64,000 nt of DNA from Patiria pectinifera (GCA_029964075.1 CM057149.1:258465-322464); one strand, 5' to 3'. Counted from the first letter of the stretch, positions 37,757 through 52,700 are shown. Notes: generated by a model from the letters alone, not told the origin. Numbers and translations: made by a program.

Positions 37757-39209
37757 TACCTGTAGAATCTGAGGCAGTAAGTCATTACAGGTTGTATGTT
37801 AACTACAATTAGAAAATCTATATCACTCTTGAATTATATTCACACACAAAATAATTGAATGAAAAATACTTAAAAATAGATTACTCTTTAGAAAATCAAG
37901 GCACTCTCATTCATTCTTGCAAAAATAGATTGACAATATTACACATTGAAAAACACTTATTTATTTGTGAAAATTACATATATCACAAAGATAACAGAAT
38001 TCACACCTCAATCAGGAACTGTGAATATACAGTGTATGTGATTTAGTAAGGTGAAATTCACAATAAAAATAATTCATAGAAATTAAAATTAATAAATATC
38101 TGTTGATACATTCTTTCATTTTAGATTGTTAGGACGGATTTACAATAGTTATAATTTTCCACTTCAATATCTTCAATTATACATAATTCTCAATCTGATC
38201 ATATGTACAAAGAAATAATTTACTTGTATGGAATGATTATTCACATATACAATAGATTACAATAGCTAATTTAAGTCTACCTTAATATTCAAATTTCTTA
38301 GAGGAACATTATTGTTCAATTAATGCATCAAATTGAGTTGCAATAAGAATCACCTACAAAGTCAAATGATGATATTTGAGTGACAGAAAAGGCACTCTGT
38401 CGTACACTTTGGACTGAATATACTCTGGTGTAGATACATCAGCACAAAGTGATTATGCAAAGATTATTGTTTAAAGAAATGGTCACACAGGAATTGAAAA
38501 CATTGTCTTTTAGTCACTGTATCATTACAGATTTTACAATATAATCCAAAATTATTAAGCAACACAGCAATCTCTTATCTCTAGCTGTGACTTCTATCTA
38601 CCATATCTGGTCTGTCATTGTCATTTCTCTCCACTTGTATTGTTACTACCCAATGCATACAAAAATATAACCTACTCTTTCATGTGGCACGCCCTTTTAA
38701 TCTACATGTATATCTTAAGTTTATACCCTGGGTTTTTTTTCTTTTGCACACATAGGCCTACTATTTTTTGTGTTTTTCTTTTCTAAACTCTATGTTTTTT
38801 TAATAACCAAACTGGTTTTTAGTTGTATTGCAAGAAAGATGTTAAGTATTTAAACAACTGAAAACACCAAAAAAAATATGCATATTTTGCAATGCTAATA
38901 TGTTTGCATGTCAATGACTTTCATGGATTTACAACGAATTCCAACAATTGAACAAAATTATCCAAGGATTGCATGACCCCCAAAACCCCTGAAGTTTTAT
39001 GACAAACAAGGCAAACGTGAACAAGTCAGCTTTAAATGTCTGCCAAATTTATGTGAAAATTGTGTGAATTGCAATTTTGTAGGTAGAACACTGTAACTGA
39101 AGAGTGTACCACAGGCTCCGCCTCCACATTCTTGGTTCAAACATTTGACTGAGGGATTTAACTTTGAAGTTTTCTATGTGTCATGATTTGTACAAACTTC
39201 CATGCATGT
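37757..39209. other. Intergenic, AT-rich, nothing recognised
   Basis: No gene, splice pattern or repeat that I can support. Confidence 0.5.
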
Positions 39210-41710
39210 CTCTGTAGGACTGCAGTCAATTCGACCGTTTGTCAACTCGACTTGAAACATGATCCTTTACCAACACCTCCGTCGTATCAACTTGACCGTT
39301 GAACCAACTCATCCATTGACCAACTCGTCCGTTGACCAACTCGACTTCACTTTCAAGTCAACCTGACCATTTGCCAACTCGTCCGTTGTATGTACAACTC
39401 GACATATCCTTGGGTTGTGTGATTTGATTTTTAGTGTGCATAGTAATCATTCATATAGCATGAGTTCGTCCTGGCTTTTAGGGACGATTTTGTTACGCTC
39501 AATAAATCAGCACAGCCACTCCATGTTTACAGATGCAATCATTCATATCCAAAAGTAAAATTATTTTGCATCTATTAATAAAAGATGTATTGTCAATTAA
39601 TTCTCCTTTTCTCTAACCCAAAAAATTAGTAAATAAATATGTCTGGCATGCGGAAACGGCAATTACGCATATGCATGTTCCGTGTTGCCAAGTGCGTGGC
39701 ACGGCGGGCCATCTGATATTGTCTGGTTGCGATCATGTGGGCCAGGACATGGCTGTGACCTCATGCGGTGAACCGGAATGAAAGACATTACTTTTTTTGG
39801 TAATGAGACTACGAGAGATAACAATCAAATTACATTCCAATGATATATTAAACATTTTCTTTGGTTTTGAAAAGTTAGAGTTATAAAAATAAACACAATA
39901 TGACACCAAAAAAGACTGAATCTTTTACTGGTTTTTGCCATTTAAATTGTTATATTTCAAAGATCCAAGTTCGTATCAAAATAATTTAAAAAGTATTTAT
40001 TTTGTTGTGTCATTCTTTTTCAAGAGGAAACAATGTCTTGCAATTTCATGGAAATCATACTACAAAATCTTTGGCAGTTCAGGGTTCACCACCGTGGACA
40101 GTGTGGGCGTATTAGTGACGGTACACCCTAGCATTAAATACATACATATGGAAAACCAAAATAATATGAAGTAACAAATCAGCAAGACAAGTCTGCAGAT
40201 ACTGAGATAGGCTATGATAGATACATTTTAGCGGCCACAACAATGGGAGTAACAATAGAGCGCGCACAGGGCTAACTGAGAAGGGGGCGGGCTGGGAGGC
40301 GCTAGGCTTAGAGCCTCGTGTTCCATCGGCCCACCATGATCGGGCGGCCAGCACGCATGGGCATGTTCGTTCATGCACACTAGTACATGCTCTACTGGGC
40401 CCCATGCCACAAACAGCCTCACGTGCAGACCATGCACCATATTCCGGTGAAAGTTTTCAAGGGGCTAGACGTCTGTATGGTTTAACGTGATAACCCGCCG
40501 AAGCAATAACCATACGCCGCAAGAGGGCGCTATCACGACCAACCCATAATCACCCAAGAACCTGTCAGTAGCAATGACTAGGACATCTTTTAAAACTAGT
40601 GCGCATGCGTGACTTCAGCAGGCAATTACCGTCCATTTTCAGTCTAACACATACTACACACAACAAAAGAGCTGACCAGTGAAATTGCACAAACGTCTTG
40701 CTGCATCTTTTATATACTGGAAGAAATTTGAAAGTTTGCTTTGGAACACTACTTTGAATTTTTGTGAATTGTGTGCTGCATATACTAGGCCAAACAGGTG
40801 CGTGCGCATTACACAATGGGTTAATGGGTGAAATTTGTTGGTCGTGATAGCGCCCAGCATATCAAACCATAACAACGATGGAAGCCGTTGGGGTTTACCG
40901 TTATCCAGTTCGTTAGTAAAAACGTTATACACGCGTGCGCACCACTGATTACTAGCGCCCATTGGATAAACACTTTAAATTGTGTTAGCTTCCGGTTCCA
41001 ATGGTTCTAATGCTACTTAATGGCCAGTGGGCGTGGTTTAAACTGAACTAACATCACACTGATGAACCAGATACTGCATAGCTAGCTCGCCCGCCACTGG
41101 CGTCACGTGCCACTACATGTTTGTAGCGCCACGCCACACGGTACACTACGCTCATCACCGCTCGGCCCCTGTCCGGTCATGCCCAGTAACCGGCTATCGC
41201 AGCTGCATGCAGACCCACGTGTCCAGCTCTAAATGTTTTATAACCTAATCATGTAATACTGTTTTTCATGACATTTTTACAAACATACTTATTATTTGGA
41301 GACGGTTAGCGAGTTGGCAAGGTGCCAAGTTGGCAGGTGCTGAATTGGTTAGGTGCCAGAGTGACCGACATTCAGTTCAGCATACGATTCAGCACTGCAA
41401 TATTTTTATTTCACTCGTGCTCGTGTGCACTAGATGGACGAAAGCAATGTTTATTTTTTTATTAGACTGTGCCTATAGCCATATCATAATAAAATCTATG
41501 TTTAGAACTACGTTCCCTTGTTGGCATATACTTGTTCACACACAACGACACAGCGGACGATTTGGACAACGGTCAAGTTGACATTTCAAGTTGAACGCAC
41601 AACGGTCGAGTTGGACAACGAACGAATTGGTAAATGGTCAAGTTGACTTTTACAGTTGAATACACAACGGTTGAGTTGGCAAATGGTCAAGTTGACCTGA
41701 CACTCTGTAG
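39210..41710. mobile_element. TU/foldback-like transposon with repeat-built inverted ends and 8-bp target duplication
   Basis: Left end from 39,218 and right end to 41,702 are inverted copies about 170-200 bp long, each built of degenerate 15-16-bp units such as caactcgtccgttgac. Direct repeats ctctgtag flank it at 39,210-39,217 and 41,703-41,710. Long inverted ends made of short tandem units plus an 8-bp duplication match the TU elements described from sea urchin and, in form, Drosophila FB. The GC-rich middle has a further inverted pair, ggcgctatcacgaccaa at about 40,526-40,542 against its complement at about 40,838-40,854. No transposase ORF was recognised. Confidence 0.7.
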
Positions 41711-43206
41711 ATGTGTAAGGACACAATACTGGAGAACAAAATAGGGCCTTGGGGATCAAAATAAAAGTTGCTGTATTTATTTGTTTCCTTTTTTAATGCT
41801 CTGACCGCCTTTCCTCAATAGAAAATAAATAATAGAAAGTTATTAGCAGCTTTATGTTGGTGATAAAGAGAAAGTTAACGTTAGTTACATGGTGTCCACT
41901 TCCTGCTTGTAACCAGACCATAATTGGCAGAAATGGGATAATAATTATTCTTTCTTTTGCATATTAGAGGTTTCATTGCCGAAAATCAAATATTTAGATT
42001 TTTTTTATATAATATTTTGTCGCAAATTTAACAACAAGTGGACAATCAACGTTAAATTAATAAAAATGAGAGATTTAGCTACAAATTAAACCATTTTAGA
42101 TTAATTTCAACCACAAATTTTGAAGAATTATATGTCTCAAAATTCATCCATTAAACATTATGTTCCCTTTTCTCACGATCTGGACCTCTTTGACAATCTG
42201 TCTCCAAAAATTAAGCATACGTAAGTTACATGTGGACACTTCATAGTTTATAATAATTATAATAACTTTATATTATTATTAGTTGATTATTCTCCACACT
42301 ATAAAAAGTTCCCCATACTACCAAAGGGACCCATTTAATATCACTGGAAGTTATTGCTTGAGATATTGGAAATCGTATTATACATAAAGTGCATATTTGT
42401 AATTAAATTACCTTTGTAACACAGCTGTAATAACGTTAAATCACATGCATGGCATTTTTAGCCACATATTTGTGGATCTCACAGTGTCTTTTTAAAGCTC
42501 ACAGTAAATATTTTAAACTGCTTTTATCTTCAAAGAAAGTAGCTATTTCTTTGCCTACCCCTTTCTAGCTATAATTCGTTAGTTACACCATTTATTGGAC
42601 ACTTAGTTAGTTAGTTTTATAGACAGCGATGACGTGTAGTTTTATATTGATCAATGTAGATAATTGTTTTTAGATATATTAGCTTTTGTGTACCAAGTGA
42701 CATACTGTTAAGTATTTGTTGTTCCTCTGCCACATAATAGATTAGGCATTTATTATAATTGAATAAATGATGCAAAGTGGTGACCCACCACATAAATCCC
42801 TTAAAAGGAAGTTAAGAAGGTCCCCTAATTGTGTCACTGATATTATGCTTCTGAAGACTCTATCATCTGAAATTACTGTAGGATAACACTTAAGGGGGGT
42901 TAAAAGAGACCCCCAGTAATATGCTAATAGGGTGGGACACCAAACGTAACTAACGTTAAAGGTTTATCTGGCGCCCCAGTGCACAACCAGTAGCCTATTT
43001 GGAATACAGGTGTTGTAAATTACTTCATTTCTCACAACTTAACTTACAATATTATTCATCTGAATCTGAGAAAATAAATTGTAAGCGTGTTTTCATTCAA
43101 AGGCTTACTTTACATGTTATGTTAAGTAATTATTGGTTAAGGTAATAAATTTTCCAAAAAAGAAATTTTTTTACTAAAAAAAAAAAATTTAGGATTTTTT
43201 AAAAAT
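41711..43206. other. Intergenic / dynein 3' flank, nothing recognised
   Basis: Strongly AT-rich. No exon-like stretch. Confidence 0.5.
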
Positions 43207-43212
43207 TTTATT
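43207..43212 (-). promoter_or_regulatory. Candidate polyadenylation signal for the dynein gene
   Basis: TTTATT on the + strand (AATAAA on the - strand) lies about 380 nt after the dynein stop, within AT-rich DNA. Support is positional only. Confidence 0.35.
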
Positions 43213-43589
43213 TATCCTCTTATACTATAAACCAAGATACACAGAAGAAATTAGACTGCCCAAATTTCTGTCTAAAAGACACTCAAAAATATTGACATAC
43301 GAAACCTGCAGCACTGAGTGTGCCTTGCCCTTGAGAGTGAAAATGAAATGGAACATCTACATGCAACAACAGTAAACAAGGGCTGTTAAACTGGAACATT
43401 TGACTGGCTACGTTTTCGTTTTCAATGGTAAAATATGAACAAAGGTAAATAAGATTACAGAAAAGTAAAAGGATGAATGACGACTGGAGATGGATTAAGG
43501 GTGGAGGTAATGCAATGTCTAATTACCACAACAATATTTGTTGTTATGGGGTAGAGTAGGGTTAGTTGTGGAGGGTTACATGTACCAGT

Positions 43590-43735
43590 TCAGTCATCCA
43601 GCTGACACAGCATAGCTACACCTCGATTGACCCAATGGTTGGCAGGACGGTCAGATGGCAACTCAACAAAGAAAACAAAGTTGGTGGAGTGACCGGTAGT
43701 GGACAGAACACCACGCCGAGCACTGGTCTTGTAAA
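43590..43735 (-). CDS. Dynein heavy chain last coding exon (VYKTS...CQLDD stop)
   Basis: It is 146 nt with two leading bases completing a Val codon. The acceptor is cttgatatccttctgtccag. [35 protein letters not shown] and TGA at 43592-43590 form the complete conserved C-terminus of axonemal heavy chains. Confidence 0.95.
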
Positions 43736-46700
43736 CTGGACAGAAGGATATCAAGATAAAGGTATAAAATAGGCAATTTCTTAAGATTATGTGCGCATCA
43801 AAGTGAACTCCAAAACATGGCTAACACTACTTGTGACAAATCTAAATGTACCTTTGTACACATGCAAAAGAGAAAGTGCTAAAGAACTTTGGCCTGACCA
43901 AACGTGTTCACAATCAGTGGTTCAAATGAGAATATGGTTATAAACACAACTTGTGAGTGTGTCAACAGTTTTCACAAGCACAAATAATGCATCAAATTGT
44001 TTATAAATAACGTTTTTGACCAAGGCATATTTGTGACAATGTGCCTTGCTCACAGACAATAACCTCGGCTGATTTTAATGCAATATCATAAGAACATAGA
44101 ATGAGACACAATATCACGGAGGTACTGAGGCCAAAATGTTGACCAGCAGATTATGTGCTAAGCAAACATCAGCGGATTGTGCTATACACATCACATGATC
44201 AATTCTGGAGCTGACGTTTTGCACGACACACAGCTTGCAATCATACAGATTTGCATATCAGCCCGAGGCATGACAAGACATTTACCTGGACATAAGTATG
44301 TGCTTTTCTGCTCAAATGCTGACTTTTCACCAGGTTTAATCCAGATCTAGCAGTCGAGGTCAAGGGACAAATCTTGTATAAATGAAAAAGTCATCCTCTT
44401 TACAGTTGATTTGCCTAACTTTGAAAGACAGCATAACCTCTGTAGCTACTCACATTCACTAATGGAATGATTCTTTAGTATTTCCTGTATCACATAGTTG
44501 AAATCTTAAAACATCTGTCCCTCCCACCCCCCCAATAAAAAATCAGTTTAAAAGGCCAATAATTTAACTTGCAATCCATGTAATGATTGGGCAATTAATT
44601 GGCACTCCAAATTTGAAAGGTCAAATTTAACAGTAAAATTTGCACACTAACTGCAATGGCTGATTTAAACATACATTTTTAACACCAGTTTTAGAATCAA
44701 TGTTGTCACGTCAATTACAAAGGTATCCAATCTTGTAATTGATCAGCCGTTCATCATAAATGGGTCACTTCATTGCCTGATATCTAGGAGCCGCCCCTAT
44801 GAAAAACCCAACACATCATTGATGAGGTCAGTATACAGGAAACTTCAATTAGCCTTAACCAACATGTAAAAAGGTGTGTCACATGACACAAAATATGTAG
44901 CTGGATTAATTTGTTCAATAGCACAATTGATACTCTCTTCACCTTTAAAATGTTACAAAAAGGTTTTTATGTGTAGTCATTACATGTACATACAAACCAG
45001 ACAAGTCTAAACCCCTTGCTATGAGTATTTAAGGATACAACAGGCAGCATATCATACAGGACTTTGGGTAAGGATTCAGCTAGAAGCTTCTTACTTCGGT
45101 CCCATCTGGCGCCCTCAATGTATAAACCTTTCACATAGATACCATCAGCCTAGAAGGCAAAGTAGGACAAGAACAGTCACATCAAGTCACATTCTTCATT
45201 TTGTTGTTATTGTTGATACTGAGAACAAAAAAAACAATTGTATTCAGACTTACTGGTCTACTGGGCACTGATGTTTCTTGGTCCATGAGTTCAAACTGGA
45301 AGCCCAGTTGGTCAATAGGAATCTTGTATTTCCTGGCATAATTCTGCATACTACCTGTCAAGAAGGACTGGGTGAAGTAGAATCCTGACATCCAGAAGAC
45401 AGATGGCATCCCTGATTGTATCCAGTCCTGAAGGACAAAACACCCCAATCGGATGAAGGATCACATTGCAAGGTTGCAATAATTGTAATTGTACAATGAT
45501 GTAATCTTTTTCAATGGTCTCATCTTTGTTAACGATGTGTTTTATTGTAATACCTTGAAGAACTGCAGTCTTGCCATGAGATCTGTGATGTAGCTTCCCA
45601 GTGGTTTCAATGAGGGATAAGACTTGGCTGCCCACATGGCTGGTACCTAATAGCAGAAAACATTATTGAAACTACGATCCGTCTCGTCTGCTCTGGTCAA
45701 ATTAGCAATAGCAGAATTATTCCAATTGACTTAAAGAAACAGAGGAGCAGATTTTGTGTAAAAATACTTACACTTTCACTTAAATAAACGAGGCCTTGCC
45801 ACACCTGCTTGAATGGTTAATAGGGGGGGGGGGTAATATTTAACAAGACAACTGAATAAGATGGAATTTTTGTGCCGGAGTGATACAAATCAAATTAGGT
45901 TTTTGCCTTTATTATTGAATTCTGATAAGTGATAACTACATAACCATGGTAACGCCGAGCACAAAATCTTTAGCTTTAAGATGAACAATGAAATGTCGCT
46001 TTTGTTGCATCGGTTCGGCATCCTATCTCTCAAACTTTTTAATAAAAGCCTAATTAAAACGAAATTTGGGTAAACCGTGTTCTCCTCGAAATTTGACATT
46101 TATTTCCCAGGTAAATACTTCATATATGACGACAAACACTGCACAATACCATCTGTTATATCCTGAAGTATTTATATTGTAAATAATTTGGAACAATTAT
46201 ATCTTAAATGAGAAGTAGTTTTACTTACAGTTTTATGAATATTTCCGTTTTAGATGTCGTACAAAAACACAATTGCACATCTGGAAAATTTGCGATTACG
46301 CGCCAACGGGTATTAATGCCCGTTAGCACGCGTCTAACCAATTAAGGCAAGTCCACTGAGTGCATTTTGTACTAGAGCTCAGAACAGTCACTTATCCTGG
46401 TGTCTAGGATCTGTGCTCGAACCCACGACCTCCTGCATTCTAGTGCAGATGTCTTACCACTCGCCCACCGAGTTAATGGGATCGGTTGGCTGGTTCGAAT
46501 CTGATGTACATAGCAGCGGGTACCGCATTAACTATTATAAGATGGAATTTTTGCGCCCGGGGTGTTACAAATCAAATTAGGTTTTTGTCCTTCACCGACG
46601 TTAAAACACTGTATACTCAGTGTGTTACCTCCCGAGTGAAAGTTGGAATCACCCGAGTGATTTTTTCCAACTTTCACTCGGGAGGTAACACACTGAGTAT

Positions 46701-49700
46701 ACAGTGTTTTAACGTCGGTGAAGGGCAAAAACCTAATTTGAAAACAACTGAAGCAATGGTTCGCAAATGGATGGATGCTGCAGATTATTACTCATCCCAT
46801 TTCTCTCAATGAAGTCATGAAATATTTAATGAAAGAAAATTATAACATGAACAAATGGGGACAATGAGTAAATAAGTCAAGCAGTCAATACAGTCAAGCC
46901 CCTTTCCTATCCCAAAAAACGTGGATATGTATTGAGTTCCTTCTAATTTCAATTTGAAATTTAAGCCATTATTTCAAAACATTATTTGTTGAAATAAAAA
47001 TGTTTGTTTTCAGTGTCAAAAATAATGGCATTATATTTATATATCAACAAGGATGAAGTAAGGTAAGGTCAATCTAAACCGGCCGATCTATATTCATTAA
47101 AAAAAAATAAGCGAATACGTTAAAGTAGAGAAAAAAAACTCCATATTAAACAACAAATCAGGATAACATTCCCTATTAGGCCAGTGAAACTAACAGTATG
47201 AGCCATGACAGTAACCAATGGAGGGGCAAGCCTGAAAGTCATTATGTCAAATGGTCAACTGATTTGGCCCTGGATGAACGAGAAAGAAAGTACATGTAAT
47301 GCACTACGATGCACGCTAAGCATACCTTGCCCACCATCATGCTACTGAATACATCTTCTAGATCAGCAGACATGACCACGAGACCCTTGAGTGCCCTCCT
47401 GATGTCTAGCAAACTGCTGCGGATAACATCAATCAGCCGGTTAAACCTGATCAACTCCTGCACCAGTACTGTGTTCATGGATTCTTCATAGCGCACAGGA
47501 AACTTCATCTAAAAGACAAGAGATTATTTGCTTAATTTTTGTTTATTGCTAAACTAAATTCTGCAAACAGTTAATAAAAATATCAGTTTTAGATGGGTCT
47601 TCTATTTCTAAACACATGAAGTACACACCACTGTACTGTCAGTTTTTCCTATTTAGTTGTATTTTTTTGTGAATATCCTGTCTGAATGCGTTTCAAATAA
47701 GAGGATTATATAATATCAAAAAAACTATAGGGAAAGATGGAAACCATTTGCATGTCTTACTTGTAAACTGTTCCAGATCATGAGAACAATTGAGGGGGGT
47801 GTGCATCACATCCTACCCTTCCTGTAAGGTTGCCTCTCCACATAGTCACACCTACAACCACTCTCCATAGTTCTTAAGATCACAGATCAGAGCAGAAGGA
47901 ATCTTACCTTGACTTCTTCCAGATTGAAGTTGGGAGGGATCTTGGAGAGGATGTCAGATGCCAGGTCTTCAATGATCTGTTGAGCTGTTCTACCAGCTCC
48001 TGATGCCTGTAATCGGGTACATGTAATTATATTGCCATCAAAAAGACTGAATGGGTTTTTCCTTTTGAGGAGAACTTCTTTTTGTTTCTCATGTTATGTT
48101 TTACCATTGTTGAAAACTAAAGTTCTAAAATAGTGTCACATGAAAAAAAGTCAAACATGAAAATTAATCACCAAATTATATATTACGAGTTAATCAAAAC
48201 ATTACAATTGGATACATGATAACAAATCACTGAAGGGTAAAATTTACACAACTTTAAATTGTCATGCATGGCTCTATTGTCTAATTAAAAATTCCTAAAG
48301 CCAAATAAAATACCAACAACAAGGAATCATTCAAAGGTTAAAAGAGAAAAAAGGTAACCAAAAAAACACAACCGTTGAAGACAACAAACTAACATATCAA
48401 AACAAAGTAGTCATTATTTACCGGACATCACTGCATATAAAAACCCACACAGGTTAAGCACAACAAACACGGAAATGAAAGTTGAAGCACAAATGAACAA
48501 GAACATCAAAAGCACATGAAAACGTTTGGCCAGCCAAAATATATTTTCATTTATCATCAGTGGTTAGTGTTAACCTTATGATGAATGGAATTTTTGTTGG
48601 TCTCAGCACCATATATTTCTCTTTGGTGTAACTATAATACAAAAGCTGGAATGTTGTTCTCAATGATAAACGTGAATATTTGTTGGTTGGCGCTTGTGTA
48701 CCTGATCCTTGCGTTGACTACTTAGCACACGTTCAATGAGGCTTGAGCCATCACGTGGTGTCTGCAGGGCACCAGCACAAATGTGACACACGCACACAGA
48801 AACAAGGTGATACAGGGACAGGCATACACGGCATGTGAAGCAAAAAGAACACATTATTGTTAGGGAGTAAATTCCCATTAACAAAAGTGTGACCCAGCTT
48901 GGAAGATGGCCACGTCAAGTACTAGTCAATGATAGTCTCAATTTATGCCATGGTAATCAACGTTGGACTAGCTCCAAGATATTAAAAAAATATGGATACA
49001 TTTATGTCTTGTCAATGTAAGTTTCTTCTTTGCTGTATATTACTTCCTAAGACTTCCTAAAAGAAAACTAGAACGGTTTATGCAGTTAGTCTATAAACGT
49101 GTCAAATTCAAATTTGGTAACAAGCAAATGGAGAGTTATTTTGGTAACATGCAATTTTAGCTGACATGATTCTGCAAGTACTGAAGGATGTTAATAATAC
49201 TGGAAGAGTTTGAACCAAACTTTTCCAGTTTGGAAATTCCACTTATGTGACTCATCTCACAAAATCTGAAGAAAATATGCAAGAGCTGTGAGATTTCAAT
49301 ATCTAGAGTATGGTATTCAACACTGCCAGTGTCAGTTGCTTGTAGTTGTTTGAAATCTTGCAGAAAAAGTCCTCTTAAAGAGTTTAAGAGACCTGCATCT
49401 TTACAAGCTTATATAAACGATTTCTGTCATTATGTCGGAGAACATCACAAATGCAAGAGAAAAGACAACGCTTGGAATCTGTTCTAATAACCTGTGTTTA
49501 AACAGACATATCTGACTGGCTAGATCATGAATAGAATCTACTGAATAGTGACTTAAATATTTTACAACACACTTTGTATTAAGTGGTATGACTATATGCA
49601 TTATAGTTTGGGGTTTCCAATACAGGGTGTATAAAAAGACATTACAACATATAATAAAAGACAAAATACAAGGTTAGTATGTGAAAGTGATGAAGTGAAC

Positions 49701-52700
49701 ACGGTCACAGTGGCTCCATCTTATTGGGTAGTTCATCAGCTCTTCTTTGATACCTTATTTACATTTCTTCTGTCACAGTTGACTGAGCACAATTGATGTC
49801 AAAACAATGGCCAACAAACCCACTTTTTCCCCAGTTGTCCTGATTCAGTGGTCAGTTAAGATGCAATATCACTGTGGATTAAGTGATGAATGGGAGGGCA
49901 GACATGTTGAAGGTGTGTGAGCTAGATTAAATAAAAATGTCAAAGATTTTTTATTTGTTTATTAAAACAATGACTATCCCATGCAAAAATGTACTCAAAA
50001 CATAGATGGGCATCGGCCCAACCTGGCAAAGCTTTGGCTATTGCCCACTGCAAGCTATGTTCCAAAACATTTTGATATGCGATAGCTAATAGATTTATAA
50101 ACAAAACCTTTGGAATGATTTATTATTCATGGAAATCATTATTATGTACCATTTCATGCAACAACATCACCAACATGTCCTCAGCCACAAAGCATTCTTT
50201 GGACAGCTTAATTCACCACTTATTCAGCGAACATTAAAAAAGAGTGCATTTTTGTTCCTTTTTTAAAAATCAATACAGTTCGGACATCACTGACTTCACA
50301 GATGCAAACAAGGCATCAATGAAAAGCTGACGAATCACTCTTTAAAATGCAATGATCTGTATGAGCAAATGATCATTATCAGTAAAATGAGCATTATCAG
50401 TAAAAATGAAAATTATCTCTATATTCAGAATGAAAGCAGTGATACGAAATGCAAATCCAAATATGAAAAAAAAATATTTTTCCCATCTGTAAAATGACCA
50501 ATTTTTGAAAACAATTAAAGACATGAAAAAAAGTTATAAAAAGAAGAAAACAAAACAAAGCAAAACAAACAAATAAACAAAAAATATGCACAGCAAACAG
50601 GAAACAATAACTAAATGAACTACCTCAGCAGTCTGTACAGCACAGGTTTCCATAGCAACAGGTTGCAACAAAGAGCATCACAATGTGACATGAGCAATAG
50701 TGTAAAAGGAAAGAAAATAATGGTTAACATGAAAAAGCTCTATTGACAAATGGACTATTAGTGTCATTTTTAGTGGAACTACATGTACATGTAGCGTCTA
50801 ATGAGGGAAACAAATGGTTTCACAATGACTGACAAAACAGCCATTACAATTTTCATTCATTTAAATTTCAATTCAGAAAATACCTAAAAAGAAATTTCTA
50901 ATGAATCTGCCCACTTTGTTGGATTAATTCATGTTATTTATGAAGTCTCAATGCTGGAATCTCAGTCTTAGAAGTGTGACCAACTGTGTGAAGCCTTTAA
51001 CCTGCTTCACAGAACAAAAATAATACAACGGACAAATTATGCAACCCTTATTTGCCTTCATTTTAAGATAAACAGCTTTTAAGGGGCAAAATATCTGGTC
51101 CAAAAAAAAACCCAACATCTTGTTAAAACAGTTAGACTAGTCTCTAGTGAAAGATACTTGTTGATGGCAGATTCTTTTTATCAATATGTTAACCTGGACA
51201 CTTCAACACTTAAAAAAAATCCATTTTGTCCACAAAAGAGGAATAAAAGGTAAATTTTATTTGAAGAAAACCATTGCTAGAGAAACACTCTGTCATAAGT
51301 CACTGTGGAATGTTAAGGGTGATCTCAGTGAATAAGGTACTACGTCAAATGACACCTTCATTCAATGTGTGCTACACAAAAAGGTGCATGATCAATTACA
51401 ATGCATGGTAAGAAACCAAGGTGCAGAGCCTAGGACTGTACAGGATAGCATGAGATACACAAATGTGAATCTCAAAAAGTTAACCTGATCCACTTACATA
51501 GATGGATCATCTTGGCAGATTTACTATTCAACACTTAAATACAATTATTGCACAGAGAGCCATGGAGCAAACGAGACTGGAAAACTACACCAAGACTATT
51601 AATATAAAAGCACACTTTGAATCAAATTAATGTGTATCAGAAAAAGCTTCCTTGTGGTCCAGTAACATAACCATTCTTCTTTTACAGTTTGCTTATGGAC
51701 TGCAGTGTATGAGGTATACAATCATTTGGAACTTAAAATCAACTATTTCAATGTTGGGAAATTCAGTCTGATTAGCACAGACAGATACAACAGACTAGTC
51801 AACAGGCACCAGCCTAACAAATTGTGAGAAATCAAACATAGACTCATTCTCTTCCGAGTCTTGTGCCAATCTTTATCACATCAATTTCAAGTTGATTACC
51901 TTGAAGGATGAAAGTGAAATCAATTAGTTTGTAACATGACATGCATACCTGTCTTGGAAGCGTCAGTAGAATCCCATCAAATAGCTGATGAGTCTCTGTC
52001 TGGTCCTTGGTGATATCTGCATTCTCATGCAAACCAAATACCTAGACACACAAACAGATACTGAGCTGGATTAATATCAAAACTAAAGTGGACTCATTCC
52101 GAAATGGTTCAACCCTAAACAATTCATTTTCCTCAAGTTAGTTTTATGTTCGACTCGATTGCCATTTTGTTTTTAACCATAGATTTATACTTTTAGTTCA
52201 AATGTTTTATTGTATCTAAGTGAACTTACAGGGTTATCTGTAATCTCTTGCTTAATGACTAATAATAAAGTAATAATAACAATAAATAATCTTAAAATTG
52301 CCTATTAGCAAAACATGTTTCCCATTTTTAAGAATATTAATTTTTTTTTTATATATGTCTCCCTAATCTCTCTATTTTCCTCTTAGGAGAATAGAAAGAT
52401 AAGGGAGACATATTTTTTTTTTAAATCAGGAAAATGATATCTTTGGGAGACCTGTGCACATCAAAATCTGAACGTTGACATCTTTGACACAAATGAATTT
52501 CAGAACATTGTTTTTATTTCTCAAATTTCGTTGAATTATTCTTCACTTACTTCACAACAGTGCGCGTATACCCTGCTGGGCACTGCGTCTGTGTGCGACG
52601 GTACTGCATGCTACGTTCTTGATTAAGCGGGGACCAGCAAAAATGTCCGGATGAGGACAACATCAAATATAACATTGCAGTCATCCGGGTACTTTTTTGA

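Noticed and set aside
40200..41250. CpG-richer stretch as a promoter or CpG island
   Set aside because: It lies inside a foldback element between two gene 3' ends, so no promoter is expected.
46412..46477. tRNA gene on the - strand
   Set aside because: A tRNA-like head of a retroposon. Its body is shared with a second copy at 35.6 kb.
46486..46812. 108-codon open frame
   Set aside because: It runs through the palindrome and mirrors the opposite-strand frame. No family resemblance.
50629..50637. 9-nt microexon (- strand, tgctgtacag|ACTGCTGAG|gtagtt) in the dynein intron
   Set aside because: The splice-like context is present but such short matches are common by chance, and the protein needs nothing here.
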